Source: Symbiodinium natans
Taxonomy: Eukaryota; Sar; Dinophyceae; Suessiales; Symbiodiniaceae
Direction: 5' to 3'
NCBI GenBank assembly: GCA_905221605.1
Contig: CAJNDS010000746.1
Span: 245,961 to 309,960, forward strand
Length of the DNA: 64,000 nt
A program made the translations under genes and the position numbers. The notes below the pieces were generated by a model. That model worked only from the letters and a program-made list of their open reading frames with translations. It had not been told where the DNA came from and ran no database searches. This document shows positions 1-9,899 of this stretch, one piece after another (within the stretch, counting starts at the first letter, position 1; every line of letters starts with the position of its first letter).

Positions 1-357
1 ACCCTAACTAAACTTAACCCCGGCAATCCTACACCACCGAATGCCCCAAACCTAACCCCTTATACCCTAAACCTGAACCTGCATCTCCGAGCAGCCGTAT
101 TGCCATATTCTGAACGAGGTTGGCCCTAGAAACCCTTCGAACAAGATTACCTACATACGAAGGATCCTCCTAAGCTCAATAATTGTGAAACACTGGCGAT
201 AAGAGTACCCAAGGGTTTAGGGTTTAGGGTTTACAACAGGGGATAGGGTTAGGGGGACCCTTGGGGATATAGACCCTCTCAATAAGGCCCTTGTGTAAGA
301 GAGCCAGAAGAGGGTTGAGAAGGGCTCCCTTTGAAGGAGGGTCCCCCCAAATCCTAC

Positions 358-449
358 CTAGGAAGCAAGCGCATCAGGTTGCATGCCCTTGAGCATACGA
401 AGCAGCTGCACAGCCTGGGGCACTCTGTCGTCGCCAGTTGGAGCAAGCC
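358..449 (-). CDS. candidate last exon, unknown protein
   Basis: On the minus strand a frame of 30 codons runs from an acceptor formed by the repeat itself (TTTAG|GG) to a TAG stop at 358-360; the end reads VPQAVQLLRMLKGMQPDALA. The family is not recognised. It may be the 3' end of a gene whose upstream exons lie at 505-583 and 691-744. A GTAGG follows directly, so the stop could instead be spliced away. The phase does not match the 505-583 exon, so the link is only positional. Confidence 0.35.
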
Positions 450-450
450 C

Positions 451-504
451 TAAACCCTAAACCCTAAACCCTAAACCCTAAACCCTAAACCCTAAACCCT
501 AAAC
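451..504. repeat. interstitial (CCCTAAA)n array
   Basis: About eight perfect CCCTAAA heptamers. Read on the minus strand the array starts as GTTTAGG immediately after the exon at 505-583 and ends as TTTAG|GG at the exon at 358-449, so the whole array could be an intron. Confidence 0.9.
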
Positions 505-583
505 CACGGCAACGCCCTGCGTGCTCGCGTGCTCCTTCTTCACCTTGAGCCTCGCTTTTTGGCTTGCCCCTCCTTCGCCGAAG
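505..583 (-). CDS. candidate internal exon, unknown protein
   Basis: Open minus-strand frame between ACAG|C and GTG|GTTTAGG. The residues are charged and coding-like (FGEGGASQKARLKVKKEH). It begins in phase 2, which matches the phase-2 end of the exon at 691-744 (TC|C gives Ser), so the two may be consecutive. The intervening intron would hold the array at 633-690. No family recognised. Confidence 0.42.
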
Positions 584-632
584 CTGTCGCATTGAGACGA
601 TGTGATGAAGTCCAATTGAAATTCAAGGAGAA

Positions 633-690
633 ACCCTAAACCCTAAACCCTAAACCCTAAACCCTAAACCCTAAACCCTAAACCCTAAAC
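633..690. repeat. interstitial (CCCTAAA)n array
   Basis: Eight heptamers inside the candidate minus-strand intron 584-690; the intron would begin GTTTAGG at 690. Confidence 0.9.
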
Positions 691-744
691 GAGAAAGCAA
701 AGGCGGCCCCTCCTTCTCGTGCTACCAGCAACTCAGGCAGGGGA
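691..744 (-). CDS. candidate internal exon, unknown protein
   Basis: Minus-strand frame from AAAG|T to TTCTC|GTTTAGG, reading PLPELLVAREGGAAFAF. It is only 54 nt, and its phase-2 end fits the start of the exon at 505-583. No family recognised. Confidence 0.4.
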
Positions 745-1545
745 CTTTGGACCGAGTCATACACAAGCTGCCACACTGGCTGTAGTTGGAGGTTCATGGT
801 ACTTGTTAACCAATTATAGCTGTACTTATAACCGTATTAGGGCACTTAAGCTCCTATAAGTGGGTTCTAAGTACAAACCCTAACCCCTAACCCCCAAACC
901 CCCCCCCCCCCAAACAAAGGGGATAAGGGCACTCCCGGGAATCCTAGACCTAGTGAAGGGCAACCTTTTGTCCCGCGGCTCAAAGAGCCGCAAAAGGAAG
1001 CAACACGACATCTTACCGCTGGGGCTTCCGTTTGAAAAGAAAGCCTGCTCCTCCTGACACCAGAACTTTTAACCCTAAACCCTAAACCCTGAACCCTGAA
1101 CCCTAAACCCTAAACTTATAACCGGGATTTCGTGGTAAAGATTGGATTTCAGGATTTAATTATTTTGTATTTTATTTGTGTTTTTTTGGTCTTTTGCATC
1201 TGTGATTTATTTGAGAAATGCTTGGAGACCCCATGTCGGATCTGTGATTTATTTGTGTTTTTTCTGTGTTTCTTGTTTGTTCTGCCCTCTGGTCAGGATC
1301 TCTAATCTGTGTTTTGTTTGTGTTTTGTTTGTGTTTTTTTTGTGATTTGTTTGTGATTCTTTTGCGATTTTTCTGTGTCTTGTTTCGTTGTCTTTCTGTT
1401 GTCTTTCTGCGCAATGGTTTTGGGTTGCCTTGGGGGTGTCACACGTGTGTACCTGGCCTAACGGATACCGGTGGTGAATGGTTGGCGGCTAGCGGCTGGG
1501 CACTCGGTTGCATCCGCTCTTTTTCTGTACTGCGCAAACAAACCA
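745..1545. other. no gene seen; T-rich and heptamer-bearing spacer
   Basis: Contains degenerate heptamers at 1071-1115, a short poly-C run near 900 and a T/G-rich stretch at 1160-1420 built of TTTGTGTTTT repeats. Reading frames across 1172-1545 are low-complexity translations of these repeats. Confidence 0.6.
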
Positions 1546-1549
1546 AAGA

Positions 1550-1571
1550 AAAACAAAGAGGGAGACAGAGG

Positions 1572-1605
<34 letters not shown>

Positions 1606-1636
1606 AAAAAATGGAGAGAAAAAGAGAAAGAGCAAG

Positions 1637-1671
<35 letters not shown>

Positions 1672-1690
1672 GAGGAAGAGAGAGAAAGAG

Positions 1691-1721
<31 letters not shown>

Positions 1722-1895
1722 GACAGAGAAAGAGAAAGAGAAAGAGAGAGAGAGAGACGAGGGGGGCCATGTGCAGTGGAAGGAAGGAAGGAAGGAAGAG
1801 ATATACAGAGAGAGAAAAAGATAAAAAGAAAGAGAAACAGAAAGAGAGAGAGAGAGAGAGAGAAAGAAAAAAGGAGGGAGGGAGGGAGGGAGAGG
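1550..1895. repeat. polypurine (GA/GAAA) tract
   Basis: About 340 bp with almost no pyrimidines on the plus strand, made of GAGA, GAAA and GGAA units. Long open frames in several registers (Arg/Glu/Lys-rich one way, Ser/Leu/Phe-rich the other) are by-products. Such tracts can form triplex or H-DNA, which is inference here. Confidence 0.85.
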
Positions 1896-3085
1896 AAGGA
1901 GGGGGAGTGAAGAATGGGGGAGGTGGGGGTGGCGGGGGGGGGTGGGGGGGGCGGGGGAGCGGGGGCGGCGGAGGGGTGGGGAAGGGGGCGGCGGGAGGGG
2001 GCGGGAGGGGGAAGGGGGGGGGCGGGGCGGGGGGGGACAAGTTTTTCACACATTTTTCACACTTTTTTCACACTTTTTTCACAGCTATTTGATTTTAATT
2101 AAATTTTAATAAGATGTAAATTAAATTTTAATTAAAAATTACAATCTTAATTATCTTTTTAATTAAAAAATTAATATTTTAATAAGAATTTAATTAACCT
2201 TTTAATTAAAAATTAATATTTTAATAGGAATTCTTATTAAAATACTAATTTTTAATTAAAAAGATAATTAAAATTGTGATTTTTAATTAAAATCTAATTA
2301 AACTTATTAAAATTAAGAAATTTAATTCAATTTTAATTAAAATGACAATCCAATTATGTTTTTTAATTAAATTAATTTTTGTTTGTATTTATTTAGAGAT
2401 TCTAAACATAAAATTACAATTTTAATTAATTTTTAAATTAGAAATTAAATATTTTCATAATCATTCCTATTAAAAATATTATTTTTAAATTCAAAAGATA
2501 ATAACAATGTATTGTTAATTAAATTAATGAAACTTAGAATTCTAATTATTTTTAAACTAACAATAAATTTTAATAGGAAATATTAATATGAATCTTATTA
2601 ACATCATTAATTTTTAATTCAAAAAACAATTCAAATTGTAATTAAAATTAAGACATTTAATTAAATTTCAATTAAAAATTACGATTTTCAATTTTTTTAA
2701 ATTAAAAATTAATATTTTAATAAGAATTCCTATTAAAATTTTAATTTTTAATTAAAAGGTTAATTAAAATTGTAATTTTTAATTAAAATTCAAATAAATT
2801 CTTATTAAAATATTAATTTTTAATTAAAAAGATAATTAAAATTGTAATTTTTATTTAAAATTTAATTTAAATCTTATTTAAAATTTAATTAAAATCAAAT
2901 AGCGGCAAATCTGTAAAAAAAGTTAGAAAAATGTGTGAAAAAAAGTGTGAAAAAAGTGTGAAAAATTTGCCCCCCACCGCCCCCCCACACACCCCGACCC
3001 CGCCCCCCCCCCCCCCCCCCCCCCCCCTCTTCCCCCCCCCTCTTCCCCGCCCCTCCCCCCCCGCCCCCCCTCCCCCCGCCAAGCA
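1896..3085. repeat. large imperfect inverted repeat with AT-rich core
   Basis: The left arm is a G-rich block (about 1896-2038), then repeated TTTTTCACA units, then CTATTTGATTTTAATTAAA. The right arm is the reverse complement in mirror order: TTTAATTAAAATCAAATAG near 2881-2901, TGTGAAAAA repeats, then a C-rich block (about 2971-3078). Between them are ~800 bp of almost pure A/T made of TTAATTAAAA variants, with self-complementary stretches. No coding capacity. Origin, matrix attachment and palindromic mobile element are all possible readings. Confidence 0.75.
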
Positions 3086-3840
3086 TCTATCCCGCGCATC
3101 ACATTCCTTGATTGTTAAGATTATTGAAAATCTCAGACATACGTCGAAGTTTAATTTAAGATTTAAAAGCCAACAGAAAAATCTCTATGAGTTCGGGCCG
3201 AATTTGATCTTCAGATAGATTTTCAATATATTCGATGCCCGGGACAGAGAGAATCCTTCTGCAATTGTGCTTGAACGCCATCTGGAACCCCCCAGCGGCC
3301 GTAGCAGCATCCCCGTTTAATTAAACTAAAGTAAACTTAAAGACTTAATTAAAACTAAACTGAAAACTAAACGTTAAGCCTACAAGTCCGAGAGAGAAGT
3401 GAGCAGAAAAGAATAAACATTGGCCAGCTTCCCACGTCGAACCCGCCAGCCAGACATGTGTATAACGGCCTAGGCTAAGATTCGATAGAGTGTAGCTTCC
3501 TGAAAGTGTCAAAATCTTCAGTCTAATCAAGTAGCTACGTCACTAGTCACTCACTAGTCTAGTAGCCAACCACACGCGGGGTCCTTCACTTGAGCTGCGC
3601 ATTTCCTTCACACTTTTTTCACAGATTTTCACAGATTTTTCACAGATTTTCACAGATTTTTCACAGATGCCAACGGTCCAGGAACAGCAGAATCACATTT
3701 TTTACACTTTTTTCACAGATTCCAAACCCCACATCGCCACAGCTACAGATTATTCACACATACCGACTACAAAAAAAACACACTTTAATCACAAAAATAA
3801 TTCCTGACATCGGCCCCAGTGATTACCACAATTCCAGGTT
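3086..3840. other. spacer with TTTTTCACA repeats, no gene seen
   Basis: From 3602 to about 3735 there are repeated TTTTTCACAG units, the same motif found in both arms of the inverted repeat at 1896-3085. The rest (3086-3600) shows no convincing frame. Confidence 0.5.
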
Positions 3841-3951
3841 ATAACCCTAAACCCTAAACCCTAAACCCTGAACCCTAACCCTAAACCCTAAACCCTGAAC
3901 CCTGAACCCTAAACCCTAAACCCTAAACCCTAAAAACCCTAAACCCTAAAC
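3841..3951. repeat. interstitial CCCTAAA array with CCCTGAA variants
   Basis: About 15 units, several with A-to-G changes (CCCTGAA) and one AAACCCTAAAAACCC slip. It lies on the donor side of the minus-strand island 3952-4089. Confidence 0.85.
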
Positions 3952-4089
3952 CAACAAGCAGCTCCGCCCCCCCCCCCCCCCCTCTGGGGCTCCCGGCCAC
4001 GCTGAGCGAGCCCCGGCTGGTCCGCCGCTGCAGCGTTCTCGCTGCAGGGGCCTTCTCGCGCGCCTCCGCGCCGCGCGAAGGGAGGTTGG
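3952..4089 (-). CDS. weak candidate exon, unknown protein
   Basis: GC-rich island between a CCCTAAA array on the left and a TTTAGGG array on the right. The minus strand is open after TCAG|CC (ANLPSRGAEAREKAPAART), but an 18-nt G/C homopolymer lies near its end and other frames are open too. Boundaries are uncertain. Confidence 0.22.
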
Positions 4090-4094
4090 CTGAT

Positions 4095-4158
4095 TAGGGT
4101 TTAGGGTTTAGGGTTTAGGGTTTAGGGTTTAGGGTCTAGGGTTTAGGGTTTAGGGTTG
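4095..4158. repeat. interstitial (TTTAGGG)n array
   Basis: About nine units with one TCTAGGG variant. It faces the CCCTAAA array at 3841-3951 across a ~140-bp island, giving an inverted pair. Confidence 0.9.
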
Positions 4159-4159
4159 A

Positions 4160-5950
4160 GTCCCTTCCATGCTCCATTCTTCTGAGGGTGTGGGTGAGTG
4201 GGCGTTTTAATCCTTTGAGATCTAAGAACCCTGAACCCCAAACCCTAAACCCCTACATGGGATGTTGGGCTTAGGGTCTGGGGTTTGGGATGCCGGGCTT
4301 AGGTGCTTAAAGTAGGGGGCCCCTCCGGAAGCCCAAAACAGCTCAGGGTATGGGGCATATCGGGTTCTAGGGCATATAGGGTACAGGGCATAGGTTGGGA
4401 TTATAATACCCCCTACTATGATCCTGAGTAAAGACTCTTTGGTTTCGGGGGTTCTTTTTGCGGCCGCGGCAGTCAGGGTATGTCAGGGTGGTCGAGGGCG
4501 CTTGCGACTACGCTTGGGTGGCTTGGGCTTGCGAGAGGCCACAGAGGACCGCCGGAGGCATAGGGCATAGGGCGCAGGGTATAGGGCTTTGAGTTTTAAA
4601 AAAAGTTGGCATCCTTTGCTTTGGGGAGGCCTTGCAAGAAGTGTAAAGTCCTGGCATTGCGCATGAAGGCTTGAGGGTTTAGGGGTTCAGGGTTTAGGGT
4701 TTAGGGGTTCGGGGTTTAGGGGCTTAGGGTTTAGGGGTCCAGGGTTTAGGCTTGTGGGGTACCCGGGTACCCGGAGCACAAACACTCATGTTGTTCATAA
4801 TGGGCGCCCCCCCCCCCCCCCCCCAAACCCCCATACTTTAGGGCACCCTGCCGCATCCACCTGAAAGCAAAAGCTCCTCCCTGAAGAGGACCCCCGGGAC
4901 GAGGGCTGAAACGCTGAAGTCGACGAAGCCAATCTAAACAAACAAACACCTGCAAAACCCGAAACGCTTACCCTACTGGCCCAAAACCCAAGGAAATAAA
5001 AGTTGAAACTTTCAGAATAAACTACCTTATAAGAAGCCCAAAAGTTGAAAAGTTGGGTTTTGAACCAGTAAGTTACCTGCAAGCCCTTCACAGGCACCCC
5101 CCGCCTGAAAATGCGATGCTTGACGAAGGATGTTGTCAATGTCCTGACGTGACACATCTGTCTGTGAAGGGCCCTAAACCCTAAACTTTTGAAACCCTAA
5201 GGCCCCAAACCCTAAACTCAACCCTAAACCCTAAACCCTAAACCCCTAAACCCTAAACCCTAAACCCCTAAACCCAGAAGCCCCCCATTCAGGTTATTTC
5301 GAAGGCCCCCTAGAAGTCGTAAACCCAAACCCTAAGGAGCCTGTCTCGACCCTCTACATCTTCGGGTGGGGGGGTAGGGTTTAGGGTTTAGGGTTTAGGG
5401 TTTAGGGTTTAGGGTTTAGGGTTAAGGGTTTAGGGTTTAGGGTTTAGGGTTTAGGGTTTAGGGTTCAGGGTTCAGGGTTCAGGGTTCAGGGTTTAGGGTT
5501 TAGGGTTTAGGGCTAGGGCCGAAGGTGTTTAGGGCTTTTAGGGTTCAGCAGCCCAAGAAGTCGGGGCGTGAGCACAGGGCGACTTGAATTGAGGGGGCAT
5601 AGGCTTGGGGTGATGGTTCTCACGAAACCCTAAACCCTAAACCCAAAACCCAAAACCCTAAACCCTAAACCCTGCTTCCCCAAAGAGCCCAATATTGCTT
5701 AAGTAAGGAATATTCCTGAAATCATATTAAGGATCCCTATATGATTTAAGGTATATTCTTTAATTAAGCAATATTGGGCTCCAAGGGTCGAGGGCGGCGC
5801 GAACCGAAACCAGAACGAACTAGGGGCGCTCGTGGAGGTGGCTAGTAAGAAGTGGGTTTACAAGGGTTGCTGGGATCTCAGTGCTATAACTTGTGAGCCT
5901 AAGCCAAGTAAACCCTAAACCCTAAACCCTAAACCCTAAACCCTAAACCC
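4160..5950. other. repeat-dominated spacer without supported gene
   Basis: Holds heptamer arrays at 4680-4745, 5221-5275 and 5373-5515 (the last with GGGTTCA variants), a poly-C run at 4807-4823 and a MITE-like palindrome at 5684-5788. Frames at 4746-5157 on the minus strand cross the poly-C and repeat sequence and are not convincing. Confidence 0.5.
5684..5788. mobile_element. MITE-like palindrome, family AATATTGGGCTC
   Basis: The left end AAAGAGCCCAATATTGCTTA is answered at the right end by TTAAGCAATATTGGGCTC. The interior is an AT-rich near-palindrome around GGATCCCTATATGATTTAAG. Related copies lie at 23,633-23,740 and 25,870-25,985. No transposase inside. Confidence 0.65.
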
Positions 5951-5955
5951 TAAAC

Positions 5956-6073
5956 CCCCTTAGTGCCCCGTAAGGGGCGGGGGAATCCCTCTCTGTAGCC
6001 TCTGGGCCCCTGAATCGCGGCAGCCTCCAGAAATCCTTCGCAGTCTCCATGCAGAAGGAGCTCCTGGATTCAT
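5956..6073 (-). CDS. candidate internal exon, unknown protein
   Basis: The minus-strand frame is open for 38 codons between CCGAG|AT and AAGGGG|GTTTAGG (phase 1 in, phase 2 out). Composition is strongly coding-like (SFCMETAKDFWRLPRFRGPE, then a Pro/Ala-rich end). Other minus-strand frames are poorer. Family not recognised. Confidence 0.45.
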
Positions 6074-6110
6074 CTCGGGTTTAGGGTTTAGGGTTTGGGG
6101 TTTAGGGCTA

Positions 6111-6223
6111 GACCCAGGAGTAACCTAGGAATAGAAGCTTAGAAGGGGTGCCCTTTGCGGATTACAGGGGGCTTATAAGGGAACCTAAACCCTAAAAAAG
6201 GGAATAATGGCCTACTCTGGGTC
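6111..6223. mobile_element. MITE-like element, TIR GACCCAG
   Basis: GACCCAGGAGTAACCTAGG at the left is answered by CCTACTCTGGGTC at the right, with GGCTTATAAGGGAACC internally. Copies are at 58,742-58,845 and, split by a heptamer array, at 19,415-19,590. Confidence 0.6.
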
Positions 6224-6689
6224 CAAGGTTCTGGTGGTCATTGATCATCATTCTCATTCTAGTGATTGTTATTGAGGGTTTTATGGGGAGGGCAATTTTC
6301 AACAACCCTAAATCCTAAACCCTTCTTTGACCAAGTTCCACAGCACCCTAACAGTACACAGGGAACCATGTTGCGTTGTTGGGTTGCTCTACCCTAGACC
6401 CTAAACCCCAAACCCTAAACCCTAAACCCCAAACCCTAAATCCCAAACCCTAAACCCCAAACCCTAAACCCCAAACCCTAAACCCTACATGTCCCTGAAA
6501 CAATGCGAGAAGGGGGTCTGGAAGAAACCCTCTTCTTGCTCCTAAAAACCCTGAACCCAAATCCTACTTGGATGTTCAGGGCACTTATCACCCCAATTAT
6601 AGCTGCACTTATCAGCCCCGTAAGTCACCAAAGTAGACAATAACTAGACTCATAATGGGTTATAAGTACCCATAAACGTCCCTCCAATC

Positions 6690-6833
6690 CTAAACCCAAA
6701 CCCTAAAACCCTAAAACCCTAAAACCCCAAAACCCTAAAACCCTAAAACCCGAAAACCCCAAAACCCCAAAACCCTAAAACCCTAAAACCCTAAAACCCT
6801 AAAACCCTAAAACCCTAAACCCTAAACCCTAGA
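6690..6833. repeat. octamer variant array (CCCTAAAA)n
   Basis: Seventeen or so units in which the usual heptamer has gained one A (CCCTAAAA, some CCCCAAAA). The block is internally uniform, which points to local expansion rather than addition by telomerase. Confidence 0.85.
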
Positions 6834-6850
6834 GCCTTTTTCTACTGCAG

Positions 6851-6943
6851 GAGTGGGACGGCGGGTTGGGGCTTCGTGCGACTGGCGCCAAAACCGGGAA
6901 TCGTTCACAACCTACACCGCAAGGCTTGCAGACCACAAGCAAG
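6851..6943 (+). CDS. candidate plus-strand exon
   Basis: Unusually good splice context on the plus strand: a pyrimidine-rich tract then CTACTGCAG|GAG, 31 open codons (EWDGGLGLRATGAKTGNRSQ and on), then GCAAG|GTTTAGG. The minus strand here is broken or poor. If real, it runs against the minus-strand trend. No family recognised. Confidence 0.35.
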
Positions 6944-7066
6944 GTTTAGGGTTTAGGGTTTAGGGTTTAGGGTTTAGGGTTTAGGGTTTAGGGTTTAGGG
7001 CTTAGGGTTTAGGGTTTAGGGTTTAGGGCTTAGGGTTTAGGGTTTAGGGCTTAGGTTTTAAGATCT
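6943..7066. repeat. interstitial TTTAGGG array
   Basis: About 17 units, with CTTAGGG variants in the right half. It would form the 5' end of the intron that follows the plus-strand island 6851-6943. Confidence 0.9.
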
Positions 7067-7110
7067 AAGTTTTAAGGCGAGCCTTCCTAAACTCCCCGGA
7101 CCTTACGTAC

Positions 7111-7167
7111 CTCCGCGAATCCAGCAAACAGAGCTCTTCGAGCACGTAATGGTTGAAGCCTACCATC
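7111..7167 (-). CDS. candidate internal exon
   Basis: Minus-strand frame (MVGFNHYVLEELCLLDSR) closing at a consensus donor GCGGAG|GTACGT, which is not repeat-derived. The acceptor is GTTGAG|G. The coding sense is good; the family is unknown. Confidence 0.42.
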
Positions 7168-7169
7168 CT

Positions 7170-8545
7170 CAACCCCAGAAGCTCCGAGGCCCTAAACCGG
7201 AAAGCGGCCCGATAACCATAAAACCCGAAAGCCCTATAACCTATTACCCCCAAGCCCTATAAACCCCTTTAGAACCCCTGAAACAAGCCCGACAAACGCC
7301 CTAAGCCTATGCCCTAAACCCCTTTAGCCCAAAAAAGCCTGAACACTAAACAGTGCATCCCAAAATCCTCCGTGAGCGGGCCGAAAGTATGAAAGCCCCG
7401 CCGGCCTTGGCGACACGTCATGGAGGGGTACTCACAGGGGGTTTAAGAGGAGGGCAAAAGGATTGATAGGGTTTAGGGTTTAGGGTTCAGGGATCAGGGC
7501 TCAGGGTTCAGGGTTGAAGTTTTTGGAGACAGGGTTGCAGGGATTTCAGAGAGGGTCAAAAAAGGAGTGATCGTCTGTTCTTTCTTTTTCGTTGGGGGGG
7601 TGGGGGTGCCAAGAAATGCGAGGTTTAGACAGGGATGTTTTTGGGGTTATGACAGGCTTAGGCTTCAAGGTGAGACTCGACGAAGGCTTGATAACTACAC
7701 CCTAAACCCTAAACCCTAAACCCTAAACCCTAAACCCTAAACCCTAAACCCTAAACCCTATAGGGTGGAGGACTAGGCAGACTAGGCTTCAGGGTGTAGG
7801 GCTCCCAGGAGCTCAGAGGGCTTATTGAAGACCCCCCCCCCCCCCCCGCCCCCTTAGGGTTTAGGGTTTAGGGTTTAGGGTTTAGGGTTTAGGGTTTAGG
7901 GTTGTGCTGAGTAGGCAAACCCTAGACCCGACACCCTTTCGAAAGGTGAGCCTCTCTTTTTTGCTTGCAGGCTTAGGGCTTGAGTTCAGGGTGTTCGGTT
8001 CAAGGCTCACATGGGCGCCGAGCCCTCAAACCGTAAACCGCCCTGTTTTGAAAGCTCTTCGCCCGAAAAGACCGCTCAGGAACCCTGAACGTGAAGACCT
8101 TGGGATGTTCGCCCTCATACTAACAGTCCTTATAGGTGTTATAATTGGGGGGGACTATATCCCGATTAAGGACTCAAGGACTGTTAGTATAACGGGGGAC
8201 ATCCGAATGAAGACCTCCAAAGACCTCGACCTCTTTGCACACCAAACCCTAAACCCTAAACCCTAGACCCTAAACCCTCAACCCTTAACCTTAAACCCTT
8301 CTCTCGTGAAATCCCTCCCAGCTGCGCTAAACCTCAAAGCCTAAATCCCTCAAACCCTAAAACCCCAGACCCCTGCACCCTAAAATACTAAAAACCCGAA
8401 CAAAGCCGGTAAAGAAAAAACAAACTTTTTCTGGCACCCTAAACCCTTAACCCTAAAACCCTAAAATCCTGCAACTCCATAAGTCTCAGAAGAATGAGAC
8501 TGGGACGGGTACCCTACACCCTAAACCCTAAACCCCAAACCCGAA
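7170..8545. other. spacer of heptamers and a MITE, no supported gene
   Basis: Arrays at 7696-7760 and 7856-7902, a poly-C run at 7830-7848, and a palindromic element at 8101-8206. A plus-strand frame at 7904-8266 runs through that element and is not supported. Confidence 0.5.
8101..8206. mobile_element. MITE-like element, family CTAACAGTCCTT
   Basis: GGGATGTTCGCCCTCATACT at the left matches AGTATAACGGGGGACATCC at the right as inverted ends. ATACTAACAGTCCTT is answered by AAGGACTGTTAGTAT. Copies are at 21,290-21,403, 23,544-23,756 and 25,854-26,052. Confidence 0.65.
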
Positions 8546-8547
8546 AC

Positions 8548-8637
8548 CCTCAGGGGCCCTCAATCCACTGGGACGGGCACTCCGGACGGTGGCCTGCAAT
8601 GAGGCGAGCTCTTCGCGGAGGCCTTCCCGTGCACCGT
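8548..8637 (-). CDS. candidate internal exon, helical protein
   Basis: Minus-strand frame from TCAAG|AC to GAGG|GTTTCGG with 29 full codons, reading DGAREGLREELASLQATVRS then a Pro/Gly end. The Leu/Glu spacing suggests a helix or coiled coil. The intron upstream starts in the long array at 8648-8780. Confidence 0.42.
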
Positions 8638-8647
8638 CTTGACGGGC

Positions 8648-8780
8648 AGGGTTTAGGGTTTAGGGTTTAGGGTTTAGGGTTTAGGGTTTAGGGTTTAGGG
8701 TTTAGGGTTTAGGGTTTAGGGTTTAGGGTTTAGGGTTTAGGGTTTAGGGTTTAGGGTTTAGGGTTTAGGGTTTAGGGTTT
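8648..8780. repeat. long perfect (TTTAGGG)n array
   Basis: Nineteen essentially uninterrupted units, among the longest in the window. Confidence 0.95.
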
Positions 8781-8799
8781 CATGGGCATCAGATCCCTG

Positions 8800-9725
8800 A
8801 GGTCGGGAATGCTGGCAACACAGCCGAGGAAGGGCGTGCGATGTCTATAAAGCCTAAACCCTGACCCCTAAACCCTAGGCCCGATCTCAAACCCTAAGCG
8901 CCTGGAAGCCCAAAGCAGGCTTTCTAAACCCTAAGCCCTCAAATCCAGTAGCCCTGCCTTGACCCTACATACCTCCATCGCTCAAGCCAAGTTTAACAAG
9001 GTTGAGGGCTTTAGTTTGGGGAGGGGGGGAGGGGGGTGCGGGCGGGGGTTTAGGCGGGTTTAGGGTTCAGGGCTCAGGGCTTAGGGCTCAGGGCTCAGGG
9101 TTTAGGGCTCAGGGCTTTGGGAACCCTAAAAAAAAACTCTTCAAGGGTTGGAGGGGCTGGGGGTAGCCTTCGAGGGTCGCTGCAGCCGGCGGATGTAGCC
9201 TTTGGAAGCTAAGGGGCGGAGGGGTTTGGGCCTGGGTTGCTGCTAGAAGGGTTTAGGGTTTAAGGCTTTTGGGGTCTAGGGTTTTCCCCAGCCATTGAAC
9301 TTAGGTTTAGGGCTAAGGGTTTTGAGGTTGGGTTTTAGGCACGTGAGTGAAGCTACCGTATTGTGGGCACGTAGAGCAATTTATGGTGTACTTATTCTGT
9401 TACTAGGGGGTTTAGGGTTTAGGGTTTAGGGTTTAGGGTTTAGGGTTTAGGGTTTGGGGTTTAGGGTATCGTCATAAACAGCAAGCGAGTTGGGCTCATT
9501 GAATCTTACGGGGTCAGCCATGGAGTGCTTAGGAGGGTATAAGGCCGCAGCACAACAAGGATCCCTGAAGGGGGATGTCTCTACCCTAAACCCTAAACCC
9601 TAAACCCTAAACCCTAAACCCCAAGCCCCAAACCCTAAAAGCATCCCTGAAGAGGGGGATCTTAGAGAGAAACGGGTGTGTTATAGCAGGGTTTGGGGTT
9701 CTGGCCCTGTGCCCTCTTAAGCCCC
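8800..9725. other. spacer, no supported gene
   Basis: Heptamer arrays at 9410-9470 and 9580-9640, degenerate TCAGGGC units at 9060-9115 and G-rich runs near 9020. No convincing exon was seen. Confidence 0.45.
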
Positions 9726-9729
9726 AAAC

Positions 9730-9870
9730 CTGACGACGCCGACGAGGCCGCAGGCACAGATGGCGGGGCCAGAGGCGGCGGTGGCTGCACCATCAGTGTC
9801 GGTGTCCCTGCCAATGACGGTGAGGAGGATTTGGCTGGTGTCCCTGCCACTGACGGTGAAGAGGACTTGG
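9730..9870 (-). CDS. candidate exon, Ser/Pro-rich
   Basis: Minus-strand frame from TACGCAG|CC to TCAG|GTTTGGG, 46 codons. It contains a tandem 36-bp repeat coding KSSSPSVAGTPA / KSSSPSLAGTPT, then a Pro/Ala/Ser-rich stretch. The opposite strand is also open (acidic GVPANDGEEDLA repeats), so the strand is not secure. Confidence 0.33.
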
Positions 9871-9899
9871 CTGCGTAGCCAATTGCGCCTGCTTGGTTC

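Noticed and set aside
1-700. Left end of the window as a true telomere
   Set aside because: Arrays alternate in orientation and are separated by unique DNA throughout the window, so they are interstitial; nothing marks a chromosome end.
1266-2102. Several long overlapping open frames on both strands
   Set aside because: They translate the polypurine and G-rich tracts (Arg/Glu/Lys or Ser/Leu or Gly runs). Low complexity, no domain.
7904-8266. 120-codon plus-strand frame
   Set aside because: It runs through a MITE-like palindrome and heptamers, and shows no protein-like segment free of repeat.
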